From Euonymus europaeus (Eukaryota > Streptophyta > Magnoliopsida > Celastrales > Celastraceae), in assembly GCA_963580455.1 (NCBI GenBank), contig OY756961.1, positions 8,537,001 through 8,601,000 of the forward strand: DNA of 64,000 nucleotides. The letters run 5' to 3'. The notes beneath the pieces are model-generated. The model did no database searches and was not told where the DNA came from. It saw nothing but the letters and a program-made list of their open reading frames with translations. Position numbers and translations under genes: made by a program. Shown one piece after another: positions 11,271 to 22,358 of this stretch; the first letter of the stretch is position 1; each line of letters starts with the position of its first letter.

Positions 11271-13105
11271 TGGTGATAAGTCCTTTATATGGACTTTATA
11301 TTCCATTTAGTCTTTTTGAAAAGTTTGTAGCCCAATACATCCTCAATTATTTGAAACTTAGCTCAATAAGGATAACTTTAAATTTTAACCTCAATTAATG
11401 ACAATTTTACCCTCCCCTCATTTAAACTTATCCTTATTTTTATTAGTACATGATTGCTCCTTATTTAGGAAATAATTATTATAATAAAATAAATATAAAT
11501 ACAATCTAAGAAAGTTGGATGAAAATCATGTATTATATCTATATGTTTTTAGAGATAAATTAATATTTTCATTTTTGATGAATCAAAGTGAAGAGTCGAT
11601 CAACCAAATTTTTTTTTTCTTTCATGAAAATTAAGCGCATGCACTCACATGCGCAAAATTTAGTTGACTCAGTAACTTATGCATATACATTAAAATCTAT
11701 GAATCATTATATTATCAAAATCAACAATGAAACACTTATCTATCAACAAAAAGTTATCCAATACAAATATCAATATTTTTATTACATTCTTCGCTAACAA
11801 CCAAAGCTAATGACTTATGAGAATAATATCATAATAAAACTCAATTCATATTTTAAACAAAACCAAATACCATAACAATTTTTAACCGTTTTGGTGACTT
11901 TTGCGAAAATCCTCTGAATTCTGGGTAAGAAATCCTCTGATTTTTTTTTTGCATAATTTCAAAAACTCTTCTGAATTGTTTTGGTGAGTTTTGTAAAATT
12001 ATCTAAATTCTTGATAAGTTTGAGAAATCCTCTAATCATCTAAATTTTTAGTTGTTTTTTTGTTTCATTTTGATAAAGTTTAGGGTTTTGAAGTTTAAGA
12101 TATTAGAGTTTAGAGTTTATGGTATAAGGTTTTAGGGTTTAGGAGAACATAATTCATTATTTAGGATTTTGGGGTTTATGACTTAAGGTTTAAGGTTTAG
12201 GAATATATGTTAGTAGAATTTTAAGATTTTCTTCTTATTTTTATAAATTCTTCTTAATTATTTATAAGATTTTTTTGTTCAAAATTAAAACTAGAATTGT
12301 TTACATTCAGATGATTTATGAAAAATTCAGAGGATTTCTGGTTATAAGTTGTAAAGTTTAAGAGTCTGTGTTTAAAATATTAGTGTTTAGTGTTTATACT
12401 TTATGATTTTGAGATTTAAGATATTAGGATTTAGTATTTAGGATTTTGAGATTTTAGGTTTAAAATTTAGAGTTTCAGGTTATTTTTTGTTTGATTTTCA
12501 AAAATTCTTATAATTTTTATTATATATTTTATGCAATCCTCTATTTTTTTTTTGCCTAATTTCAAAAATTTCTTTGATTTATTTTGGTAAATTTTGTGAA
12601 ATCCTCTGAAATTTTTTATTGTTTTTTGTTTGATTTTCAAAAAATCTATATATTTTTTGATATACTTTTATGAAATCATCTAAATTTATTTGCTTAATTT
12701 TGAAAACTCTTTTGATTGGTTTTAATGAGTTTTGAGAAATCCTCTGAATTCTTGATAAGTTTGAGAAATCCTCTGAGTTCATTCAGAGAATTTGACAAAT
12801 GAACTTTAAACATATCGATGATGGATCTCATTGGAAAGAGTTTTTCGTGTTGATTATGAATATATTTTTTTAAAAAAATCCGACTTGTATTTTGAGAGAT
12901 AAAACTGTTTTAAAGTTTTTAAAAGGAAAAAAATAAAAAGAATCTGGTGATGTCACTATATGTCATACACATAAGAATTTATTGGAATAAGGGTAGTTTT
13001 GTCCAGAATTATTTAAAGGATGGTTTGGAATATTAAAAAATTGAAAGGAGTGAATGGAATATATATTTCTATTAAAGGATTTATTGGTGAATCCCCCTAT
13101 ATTTA
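11265..13105. mobile_element. Inner non-autonomous element with long inverted ends
   Basis: The left end GATTATTTGGTGATAAGTCC, with TTTATATTCCATTTAGTC further in, is the approximate inverse of the right end, which reads GATTCACCAATAAATCC and ATATATATTCCATTCACTCC on the minus strand. The pairing extends over roughly 80 bp and includes ACATCC / CCATCC further in. The interior holds no transposase. It contains AT-rich sequence and repeated TTTAGGGTTT/AGGATTTCTCAAAA motifs at about 11900-12790. It may be a MULE-type or other long-TIR element; the class is inferred only from shape. Confidence 0.45.
12070..12490. repeat. Degenerate telomere-like TTTAGGG tract
   Basis: Irregular repeats of TTTAGGGTTT, TTTAGAGTTT and TTTAGGATTT, clearly diverged from plant telomere repeat (TTTAGGG)n. 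Their spacing is irregular, so this is an interstitial AT/G-rich simple tract rather than a telomere end. Confidence 0.5.
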
Positions 13106-13530
13106 ATTATTTATATTTAATAATATATTTATATTTAATAATATATTTATTTTTAAATAATATATTCAATTATATTTACGAATCTATTATTTATTTTTAT
13201 TTTCATTTATATTTAATAATAAATTGTTATTTATTTATAATTAATAATATATTAACATTTTTACTAATATATTAAATTATTTATATTTAATAAAATATTT
13301 ATTTTTAAATGATATATTAATTATATTTAATAATTTATTTATTTTTACTTCATAATATATTCATTTATATTTAATAATAAATTGTTATTTATTTTTATTT
13401 AATAATATTTTTATTTCAAAATAATATATTCAATTATATTTAGAAATTTATTTATTTAATAATATTGATATTCAATTACATTTAATAATTTATTATATAT
13501 TTTTCAAAAATATTTTTTAATTTGTCATAC
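13090..13530. repeat. AT-rich minisatellite block, right
   Basis: Degenerate tandem units of ATTTATATTTAATAATATATT. The open frame 13054-13275 is a low-complexity translation of this block, not a gene. Confidence 0.6.
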
Positions 13531-14030
13531 TGCCCCTATATGTAATTAGCCACAACATTTGAAACAACATATATATTTTTCCTGCAATAATGAACCAAAC
13601 ACCACAACATTTGAAACAACATAAATGTCAGTATTTTGAAACAACATACATGTCAGTATTTGAAACAACATATATGCTACCACCATATAAGCTAAATTAT
13701 ATGCTAAATTATATGCTGTTAGTGAGATTGTTTAGCTGCTTAATTCAAATAAATAGTGTAGAACGCAGAATCATGTAAGGGTGAATTGCAAGTGGGTCCA
13801 ATTTTGTGGACTTATTAAGGTGTAAGTTCATCCACAAAACTTATTTGGAGGCTTGTCCAATTCACAACTTTTGTATTTTTTCATTTTTTTTTTGCATATT
13901 CGAACTCAGCACTTAAAACTCTCTCTAACAAGACCTATCATCAATAGTTTTTAATGTACTTTTTTTATTACATTATTTTTCAAAAATAATTTAATTAGTA
14001 TATATGCTATGTAATTGTGTTTTTTTACTA

Positions 14031-14510
14031 CTGTAACCTAAACTAATCGTTAAACCTTAAGGAGAACGGATTCACTAAACTCTAACAGGTTCGTGTATCA
14101 TATTTTCATGTCATAACCTAAACAATAAGTGTTAAAGCCTAAGGGGAACAGATTCGCTAAACCTTAACGGGCTCGTGTATTGTATTTTCATGTTGTAACC
14201 TAAATTATAAGTGTTAAATCCTAAGGGGAACAAATTCGCTAAACCCTATCGGGCTTGTGTATCGTATTTTCATGTTGTAACCTAAACTATAAGTGTTAAA
14301 CCCTAATGGGAACGGATTTGCAAAATCCTAATGGACTCGTGTATCGTATTTCCATGTTATAACATAAACTATAAGTGTTAAACCCTAAGGAGAATAGATT
14401 CGTTAAACCCTATCGGGCTCATGTATCAGATTTCCATGTTGTAACCTAAACAATAAGTGTTAAACCCTAAAAAGAATGAATTTGTTAAACCCTAACGGAC
14501 TCGTGTATGT
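14031..14510. repeat. 82-bp minisatellite, six copies
   Basis: The anchor CTCGTGTAT (or a one-base variant) recurs at 14090, 14172, 14254, 14336, 14419 and 14500, a spacing of 81-83 bp. Each unit carries TTTTCATGTTGTAACCTAAA, then TATAAGTGTTAAACCC, TAAGGGGAACGGATTCG and TAAACCCTA, so every unit includes two telomere-like AAACCCTA motifs. The first copy is partial. No coding potential. Confidence 0.85.
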
Positions 14511-15040
14511 TCAACATATTGATTAAGGTGGTAAAATAATTAATTAAAATACAGAAATTAATATATTAATCTAAATTAAATTTCCTTAATTTAATATGTA
14601 CTTTTCTTGAAAGTCTACAATCTTGCCATGAATCCAGAAAATAAAATTCAAATTAATTAAAAAAAAACCTAATAATTAGACTTGGTTGAAAATAAATTTA
14701 AATAAGTGACCCTATCCTTAATAAGTCTCATAAAGTAGACCTACATACAATTTTCTCATCATATAAATATCAATACATAAGATTACCTAATATGAGCCAC
14801 GATCCCAGTTCTAGTACTTACTGCTTCAGCCAAGAGATGTGATTCAATAAACATTATGAAATATCTTCAATAAATAAAAAAGGATATCAACAAAGATGAG
14901 CTTTTTTGCACACACCTGATTCAATGCAAGTGATAATCCAATAACAGTCTGCCTTCAAGATCTACAATGTCTGCTTACTTACCAAGCTCCCTTCACCCAC
15001 CTGCCTAGACCTACACAAATACATAAAGTCAAGGAAAATC
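14511..15040. other. AT-rich noncoding stretch
   Basis: No recognisable gene or paired repeat. A minus-strand transcript from the signals near 15650 could extend into it, but nothing here supports coding. Confidence 0.4.
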
Positions 15041-15562
15041 TTATCCATAATCATGTTTATTGCAACCACTTAGTCAAACTCCGGCGCTACAGCCACTCTT
15101 CCTCCTCCACAATTTAAATCTAAATGGAACAAAAAAAATACAATATGATATGATCATTTATTAAAGGAGCGGAAAACCCCATGTATTGGGAAATTTCAAA
15201 AAGCAACATGAAATCAGTAAGATCAAACCATAGAAACCATTGAATCTTCGCAAGATCATAGCGAGTAGCAATGTAATGAGACAATAGGCAGAGGTGCTTA
15301 CCTTATCCATAATCATGTACATCACAACCACTTGCTCAAACTCCAGGTGATTCAATTTCCCTTCCTTCCCTCCAGTCTCGACAAAAGAAACATACAAATT
15401 TTATTTGATCAAAATAAAATATATAAGAGAAAGATAACTCATTTGAGGAAAACAATTTCAAAGAGCATAAAAAAACCAATAAGATTTAAACTTAGAAACC
15501 ACCAAATCTTAGCAGCATAAAGAAACAGTAATACATTGAATTGGTGGAGAGGGATGCTTACC
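15041..15562 (-). repeat. Tandem duplication (about 261 bp) with splice-like motifs
   Basis: CTTATCCATAATCATGT...CAACCACTT.GTCAAACTCC occurs at 15041 and again at 15302, and the similarity continues through AAACCATAGAAACCATTGAATCTT / AAACTTAGAAACCACCAAATCTT to GAGGTGCTTACC / GGGATGCTTACC. On the minus strand each copy ends at a good plant splice donor (GGTAAGC). The right copy encodes a peptide-like stretch before the next donor (LNHLEFEQVVVMYMIMDK), while the left copy has lost its donor. This could be a captured or broken gene with a duplicated exon. The protein is not recognised. Confidence 0.45.
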
Positions 15563-15639
15563 TACAATGGTTGTTGTAAATGTTGGTGGGTCTTTCTGGT
15601 ACAGACTTCATATAGGAACTCCGAGGGCGTTGTTTTACC

Positions 15640-15660
15640 CACCTATTTATATATATTTTA
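15640..15660 (-). promoter_or_regulatory. TATA-like motif on the minus strand
   Basis: On the minus strand AAATATATATAAATAGGTGG is a good plant TATA context. About 75-90 nt downstream a GTAG/GTAAGC splice donor appears near 15563, giving the shape promoter, short 5' exon, intron. No transcript can be shown from sequence alone. Confidence 0.35.
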
Positions 15661-16104
15661 TTGTGGAGCAATTACGTAATTCCACTTGCAATGCCTCTCC
15701 TGCTCTAGCTTTTCCCCTCATTTTTGAGGAAAAATTTTAAACATGAGGCCCTTGTTGATTTTACCCTCAAAATTATCCCACAAATTTTATCTCTCTCTCT
15801 TCCTAAACACTCACCTTATTACAAATCCCTCCATTTTGCCTCCAAAATTTTCATCCCCTCATTTTCCCCATTCCCAAACTATGTGTTAAAGAATCAAAAA
15901 ATCAACAAAATTCGAGCAAGTTAAAATGGTAAACCACGTGTCAGTCAAGCATGACATCTGATTGATGACGTGGCATGCTTTATAAACATTTTTGAAATCT
16001 CGTTGATTCTCTATTAGATATAAGTATTGATTGATTGATGATTATTGCTTATATGTCTTTATCATGAAATTATTACTTATATACCTTTGAAGTTGATTAT
16101 ACTC
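15661..16104. other. Noncoding, nothing recognised
   Basis: AT-rich. The 66-aa frame at 15724-15924 has no recognisable domain. Confidence 0.4.
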
Positions 16105-16399
16105 ATGTAGTGGCTGCTCATGAGACGGACGTCTATGAGGATTCAAGGTTGGGGCATTTTATTCAGGATTCAAAAAATCTAATGGTTTGTGTTGGTGTTT
16201 CTATTTGTCAGCATGTCATTCATACTGGAAACTCTGTTGTCCATTCTCTTGCTAGAAGGGCTAAAAATTCTTCGATGAGGTCTACTTGAATGTTTGAATG
16301 CCCTCTAGATATAAGGTTTCTCATGGAGAGGGAATGTCATCGGACAACGTAATTTTGGTTTTTGTTTAATAAGTGTTCTTTTCTCAAAAAAAAAAAAAA
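16105..16399 (+). mobile_element. 5'-truncated LINE 3' end
   Basis: The translation ...EDSRLGHFIQDS... followed by NSVVHSLARRAKNSS matches the end of the RNase H domain of plant L1 ORF2 (the 'N.VAH.LAR.A' signature; compare SIAHSIARG in the full LINE at about 10528). A short 3' UTR and a 14-nt poly(A) run (16386-16399) follow. The 5' boundary is approximate. Truncation by incomplete reverse transcription is the usual LINE outcome. Confidence 0.75.
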
Positions 16400-17164
16400 T
16401 ACAAGCAGGATAGCGGTTTAGGTTAAACATGAGAGTATATCACAAAATTATCATACGTGCAGTTCTTTCTTTTCTTTTTTTGGTTGTGAATAGGCAGCCA
16501 CTACCTTTTGGTGCATACTAGGGTAACCCCATTAGATCTTCACAATATCCCATAGACCACCCATGCTAGATGTGTGCAATAGTGTCATTACTATATACTA
16601 ACACGAAGACTTCAATGGAGACTCATATATTTCTGCCTTGTGGCATAACCATAACCAGTTGATTTTAAAGGAGAAAAACATATCAAACGTTTTTTGACAT
16701 CCATTCATTTTGGTCTTATCAAAGGATTGTGTTCTTATATATTTAGGCTAAATTTATTATTATATTATACGAAGATGATTGTGCCTTTTCACAACATTTC
16801 CAAGAGAAAGATGAAACTCTTCTACACGCCTATTCAAATAGAACAACGAATAAGAGATCAGGATTCATTCTCTTTGGCATAAGCATTTACTTCTAATTCA
16901 TCACAAATTTGTGTATTTATTTCGTAACATATTTAGGGGAAAAACATCATGATTCTTCAAGACGATTCAAAGATACCACTATCTTCTCCATTCATATGTG
17001 TCATTCATTTATATCTCCTTTAGTGCAAATATTTATTATTCATATATCAAACAATTTCTCATTTATAATTTTCTAAATTTCTCATTAAAATGCATTGATT
17101 TATATATTGAAAAATTATTCCACAGGTATTAAAAACAATAAATTATATCAAAACAATGTGGCTT
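16400..17164. other. Noncoding, nothing recognised
   Basis: No domain-bearing frame. It may be the 5' part of the decayed MULE that follows, but I cannot read transposase motifs here. Confidence 0.4.
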
Positions 17165-18540
17165 GATAAATATAAGAAGAAATTGTTGTTGCTTATGCTA
17201 ATAAATCAATGCATTTTGGTAATAGGACTACAAATCGAGCTGAAAGTCAACATGGAAAGCTGAAAAAATGTTTACAAAATTCAATGGAGAATCTTGTGTC
17301 CGTTTGGTCATAGGTTTACAGTCTTTTGAAGGCTTAGTTCACTTCTATCAAAGCGTCACTCGAGAAAAGAATAAATTTTGTGCAACATGATTTCAAAACT
17401 TCAAGTACTCCGTTATATCATATCTTGGCAGAGGTGAAACATTCTAATAATATTGGTCATGATCTTGACCAATGTGGTTGTCAAATCCAATTAACTCACG
17501 GTTTGTCTTGTGCATATGAGATCTCTAAGTGCAAGATTGAAGGTTGACCAATTTCACTATCTTCGATTGATCCATTATGAAGAAAGCTAGACTTCAAGCC
17601 CACCACTACATTGGAGGAAGATAATATAAATTGCAGTGTTGAGGTTGAGTTGTTCACTAAAAAATTTAAAAAACAGTTGAGACCTGGTAAATTTTGATTG
17701 TTAGAGAAATTACGGAAAATTATCAACTTCTCATCCACTTTACTTGCAGAGCCGAAGGTGAAGAAGCAAAGTTGTGAGCGGCATAATTCAAAGAAAAAAG
17801 TTGAATAAAATGCTAGACGAAATCTTTCTAGATTTAAATATGCTGAGACTAATGATTCTCAAGTATTGCAAAGCCGACACAGTTGTTCATCAACCTATGT
17901 TCCACAATTTTCATCAGTACAAAGGTTTTCGATCGATGAAGGAATGCGTGGTAGTTCAGTCGATGAAAGAATCCACAGTAGTTTTGTCTACATTAACCAG
18001 TTCACAAGTCACATGCATCCATATATTATATTTATGACTGATGTCATTACTGATGAGAATTGTGGTTTTCGCAGTGTTGCAGTGGCATTGCATATGGAAG
18101 AAGTTGAAAATTCATGGATCTGTGTAAGATATGATATGCTAACTGAGTTAAACAACAACACTGATGATTATGCATCTTTGTGTGGAACATGACAAAGGTT
18201 TTCGTTTATAAGAAAATCACCGACATTTTTTTAGAGATACAAGTCAGCACTGGTGGCTCATTGGATGAATTTTCTAGACATGAGTCACTTGATTGCATCA
18301 TGCTACAATGTTGTTTTCATTGTATTAAGTGAATCGCAATTCATGAAGTTTCTTCCTTTACGGTCTGCCCCACCACAACAACGTGTCATATGTATCGGAC
18401 ATGTTAACCAAAACCATTTTGTGAAGGTATTCTTAGTTCCTAATTCTCCAATGCGTCCAATCATATTTCAATGGGGCGCATTTAGGCATCAATGTGTAGC
18501 ACAATGTGGATTATTTTATGATTTTTTTCTTCTCTAGATT
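17165..18540 (+). pseudogene. MULE transposase remnant with SWIM finger and OTU protease domain
   Basis: The order is the end of a Mutator-like transposase, a SWIM-type zinc finger, then an OTU cysteine protease domain. Transposase: NKSMHFGNRTTNRAESQHG near 17195-17255, the typical 'HFG..TTNR.ES.H' block. SWIM: C-G-C...THGLSCAY near 17476-17517, with the final His replaced by Tyr. OTU: DENCGFRSVAVAL with the catalytic-type Cys at 18061-18063, then the family block FLDMSHLIASCYNVVFIVLS, then NHFVKVFL with the His at 18415-18417. Plant MULEs with OTU or Ulp1 protease domains are known, and the protease role in them is unclear. Stops near 17313, 17548, 17699, 18190 and 18229 and frame changes show it is dead. 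Terminal inverted repeats were not found. Confidence 0.75.
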
Positions 18541-20386
18541 ATAGGCTATTATGAAATCCATTGAATGTATCACAGTCCTTTGTGTATTTAAATTATGATT
18601 AGTTTGTTTTGTGGTTTAATTTCTTTTATTTAATTTATAATATTTGAGATTGCTTTTTTATTTAGTTTCTTTTATTCTATAATCTTAATTTGCTTTTTAT
18701 TTTTTTAAATCATAAAGTCAATTATTTTCTTTTCAAAATAATAAAAAACTGTATCTTTGGGTGGGAACAGGTCTCCCTTGTAGTTTGGTATTGTCCATTG
18801 GCATGTCCATCCTTAACTTGATTCATAAAGTTATATTGAATGAAGGACAATATAGTCATTCTATCTAGGTGGCCTAGATGATTTGACAACCGCTCAAATT
18901 TGTGGTCAAGTTTTCCGTGCCTTTTAAAAATTCAAAAATTTCCATTGATTGTAATAAAAATCATGAACCGTGTAAGGGATTGGACAACCACATACGCAAA
19001 AAAAAGATTGGACAGTCTCTTGATTAGACGTTGTTGGACTATACTAAGCAAAAACCTAACTGCATTTAGCAATCACTAGAAACACGACATTGTTGTTTGC
19101 TACTTTGCTCTCTATTTTTCCGTCTTCAATCTCTCAATCTAGCACCATCTTCAATCGACCCACCTAGTTTCCAACTTTGATCTTTGTTCCAACAAATTTT
19201 CAGCCTCGAATCTTTGTTACAAAGAGTTTTTCGGCCACTCCTTTTTTGGTAAGTCAACTCCTTCCCTGTTCCAGGCTTCCAACAAGTTTTTCGGTCACTT
19301 CTTTTTCGAATGTATAACAATGATTGACCCACCTGGTTCAACTTCTTTTTTGGAATTCTTGATCGTTTTTTTTCCTTCGGCTTTAAATTATTGATACCTA
19401 CAGGTTGTTCCAGCTGCTGTATACATGCATTTATAATGTAATTAGATTTTTTTTTCTAAAATAGGGGCATATAGTTGTCAAGTTTCATCTCAGATTCTAA
19501 ATAAATTGTTATATTTGCTAAAATGTATCTGCATTTTGGGGGCAAGATCAGCCGAGAACATTGTTAATTTGTTATTATTTTATAAATACTATATGAAAGT
19601 TTGGTGTTCCTTACCAAGATCGTTAGTCAACAAAATATGGAAACAATTGTGGATGATAAAAACAAATAAGAACACCACAGTTTTAACGAGAAACCCTGAC
19701 TGAAAAAAACCTCGAGTCTATGAGCGACCAACCTTGCGAAACAATCCACTAAAAACGAATCAATATTACCACTATATATTTTGATTTAAAGACATCGCTC
19801 GTACATCTCATTCAGTATATGTTTCGAATCACCACTCAAATCAACAAGGTAGAGTTTGCTTTTGGTATCCCTAAAAGACTTCAGCTCAACAAACTACGTA
19901 CCAACTCCTTCTTCACCAAAAACACAGTTGAACATTTCCGAAGAGTCACAAACATGAACATAATGTTCTCACTACAATTCTCTCTTCACATAAGCACTCA
20001 CGATCTCACCCAAAAAAGATCTAAAAACTATGAGAGAATTGAAGCCCTGACGCAATTCATATCCAAACCAAATGAATCCTAGCAACCAATATTTCTCACG
20101 TTTCTTCCAGTCTCTGATCCAAACCAAATGAATCCTTGTACCACTATTTATAGAAGCCTTGACTCTTAAAGGATAAATGTTACTTTGACATGGAACGACT
20201 AAAACTCTTATCACCTGCAAGTGGTTCAGATAAAACAAAATTCCATTCAAGTGACACAATTCATATTCAGTATGAGTTTAACTTGAAACAAAAGTCAATC
20301 GCTTAAAGAATTATATCCACTACCACTCTGAGCATGATAATAACTCTAGCCATATATATCTCTCTCACATCTCTTAAGAGTCACCA
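18541..20386. other. Repeat-like noncoding stretch
   Basis: No gene recognised. 19100-19340 contains imperfect repeats of TTCCAACAAGTTTTTCGG / TTACAAAGAGTTTTTCGG. 19630-20280 has sequence of LTR- or leader-like composition but no partner copy in the window. ORFs of 65-95 aa here have no domain signature. Confidence 0.4.
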
Positions 20387-20389
20387 TTA

Positions 20390-21029
20390 GACTATCCACA
20401 ACAATGACTGGGAATTGCTACTGCACTAAAAAGTAGAGTTTGAAACACAATTTTTGGGTTAATATGATCATATATCAGTGACTCTAATGCACACTGCAAA
20501 TAAGAGTGCGCATCACTGAAGTTGTAGATCATTGGTGTCAATGTAGCTACTGGGTTCATTTTTTTTATTAAAATATTTGAGTTTTTTTTTCTTCCTCCAA
20601 CCTCAGTTCTCTCTTCTCATCATTATTTTGATCCTGATGTATTAAATCTAGGCCATTGATTCAATGGATCAATGACCCATATTAATTCACTAATTTTATT
20701 TTTATCCATTAATATTTAATAATTTTTGATTAATCCATTTCTTAAAGAAAAATATTAAAATGATTTAGATTAATTCACATCCATAGTCTTACTATTCAAT
20801 TACCATATAAATTATTTATTAATGTCAAATACTTAACAAAATAATGTTAATGTCATGTGATAAAATAGATTGAGTTTAATTCAATAAAAATGATTTTAAA
20901 AATAAATATTTAAATGATTTAGAGTATCCGATATGCGATGTTACTGTTTTGAAAACTGTAAATTGATGAAAAAAATATATTTTTACTGAAATTAAGAGAA
21001 TCGGTTCAGAATATTTGTTGTGGATGGTC
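20390..21029. mobile_element. Tourist-type MITE, 640 bp, TSD TTA
   Basis: Left terminus GACTATCCACAACAA and inverted right terminus GACCATCCACAACAA match at 14 of 15 positions. TTA flanks both ends (20387-20389 and 21030-21032), the signature of PIF/Harbinger (Tourist) elements. The interior is AT-rich and noncoding. The element lies about 670 bp upstream of the LeuRS 5' exon. Confidence 0.8.
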
Positions 21030-21032
21030 TTA

Positions 21033-21695
21033 TATCCACAGGTTTACTTAATTATTAATTATAAAAGATAATAATTGGCATAAACCATGCAAAGCAGCGT
21101 ACATAGACCATGCACACGATTAGTTGCGTAATGACATACAATAATACGTGTAACATCACACAATTGTCACATGTAAACCAACACTATATTATTATAGTGA
21201 ATTGTTATTATGTTATACTTCATTCCAGTGACCAATAGCACCAACAATTGCATATATTATTTTTTTGAATAATAATTATGGCTTGCTTCGGCGTGTGTGC
21301 CTTGCGCCTCGCCGCTTCAAGCGTTTCAGGAGTTAATGTCTTGGTACAACTTTTGCTTTTTAGAACACTCACTTTATATTGGCTGAGAGTGAGCTTAAGA
21401 TGAGAATAAATTTAAGTTGAGATGAGCTGAGCATGAGCTTATTAGAAGGAGAGAATAAAGAAGTATGAATAAGTTTTAAGATAAAATTTTGTACGTTTTG
21501 ATTGAGAATAAATTTTAATTTGAATAGATTGTAATCATAGATAAAAGGATTATATTATTTTTTTATAATATCCTTTTATAATGTGGGGCCCTACTTATAT
21601 TTTCTTTTTGGAAAAAGTAAAAGAATTTATTCTTTCAATTATATTTATTTTTAAAATTTATTATAATTTGGTCCAACAGTATATTTATTTACCTC
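21033..21695. other. Upstream region of LeuRS
   Basis: AT-rich sequence between the MITE and the LeuRS leader. It presumably contains the core promoter. I cannot single out a convincing TATA box among several AT runs (for example near 21550). Confidence 0.4.
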
Positions 21696-21844
21696 GGAAA
21701 TCCACTCTTTTCGCGAGCCACCATAAACCCTACCTGCGCCGGCAGAAGCAAGACTCTGTGTCTCTCGCTGGCTTTGAATCCATTAAAACAAGGAGGTGGA
21801 CATGTTATTCGATACACCATTAGCAGATCCGTCTTGAATCAAAG
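21696..21844 (+). other. Putative 5'-UTR exon of LeuRS
   Basis: A GC-richer leader (TCCACTCTTTTCGCGAGCC...) ends in CAAAG at 21844, followed by a donor GTACCT. Donor 21845 and acceptor 22298 (TTCTGTAG) would give a 454-bp intron and join this leader to the coding exon. The 5' end is approximate. It contains AAACCCTA at 21725-21732, a telo-box known from promoters and leaders of plant translation genes. Confidence 0.55.
21725..21732 (+). promoter_or_regulatory. Telo-box AAACCCTA
   Basis: Perfect AAACCCTA just upstream of the LeuRS 5' splice donor. Telo-boxes are established elements of ribosomal-protein and translation-factor promoters in plants. Regulation of this gene through it is inference. 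Confidence 0.4.
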
Positions 21845-21956
21845 GTACCTATACACAATTCATTATTGTCATTTTTTGTGGTCGGGGTTATTTCATTTTG
21901 CTGCTCTTAGCTGATTTGAATTATATTATTCATGTGGGTTTTCCTTTCTTATTTGT

Positions 21957-22358
21957 TAAGTTTGGAATCAAAGTATAGGAAATACTTTCTCTAATCAGTT
22001 TTTGTTCTTTGAATTTTGATAGTGTCCCTAATGATGTGTTATGTTTGTCAGTCTGCATAGTATAGTAATCTATTTATGCCATTGTTTTGATTTGTAGATT
22101 GTGTAATTTTCATGAGATTGCAGAAACAGAGGGTGGTGGTAGAAGTTTTAGTTTTTAGAAGTTTTGAATCCAAGGATAGGAAATCTGTAACTCTTGTTAG
22201 TGTTGTCCTTTGAATATTGGTATTTTCTGTAAAGACATGTTATGCTTGTTAATCTGTATTGTATTGTATTTTATTTATGCCATTGTTGTGTTCTGTAGGT
22301 TGTCTAAGTTTCATGAGATGGCAGCAACAGAGGGTGGTAGTAGAAGTTTTGCCAGGAG
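21957..22358 (+). repeat. 201-bp tandem duplication at LeuRS start
   Basis: The segment holding the intron end, splice acceptor and start context occurs twice in tandem. Copy 1 (about 21957-22157) has ATTTGTAG / CATGAGATTGCAGAAACAGA, and copy 2 (about 22158-22358) has TTCTGTAG / CATGAGATGGCAGCAACAGA, offset by 201 bp. Copy 1 has ATT where copy 2 has the start ATG, so only copy 2 can initiate the full protein. Confidence 0.8.

Larger units (their letters stand above)
10795..13745. mobile_element. Outer inverted-repeat element, split by an inner one
   Basis: The left end (GGTAAACAATTCCAACTAGC, then ATATAATTTAACAT) matches the inverse of the right end (GCTAAACAATCTCACTAACA, then GCATATAATTTAGCAT) near 13690-13737. 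Just inside each end lie AT-rich blocks made of ATTTATATTTAATAATATATT-like units (about 11040-11270 and 13090-13500), which are direct, not inverted, copies of each other. This fits one non-coding DNA transposon with an AT-rich core that a second element later split in two. No transposase frame is visible. The superfamily and the TSD are not determined. Confidence 0.5.

Noticed and set aside
12070..12490. Telomere or chromosome end
   Set aside because: The TTTAGGG-like motifs are irregular and embedded between transposon-like sequences.
13054..13275. 73-aa frame in the AT-rich block
   Set aside because: Pure translation of TTTATATTTAATAA repeats.
22210..22317. LeuRS start at the upstream ATG (22210)
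   Set aside because: The extra 36 residues are hydrophobic intron translation, a good acceptor (TTCTGTAG) lies between, and the family N-terminus matches from 22318.
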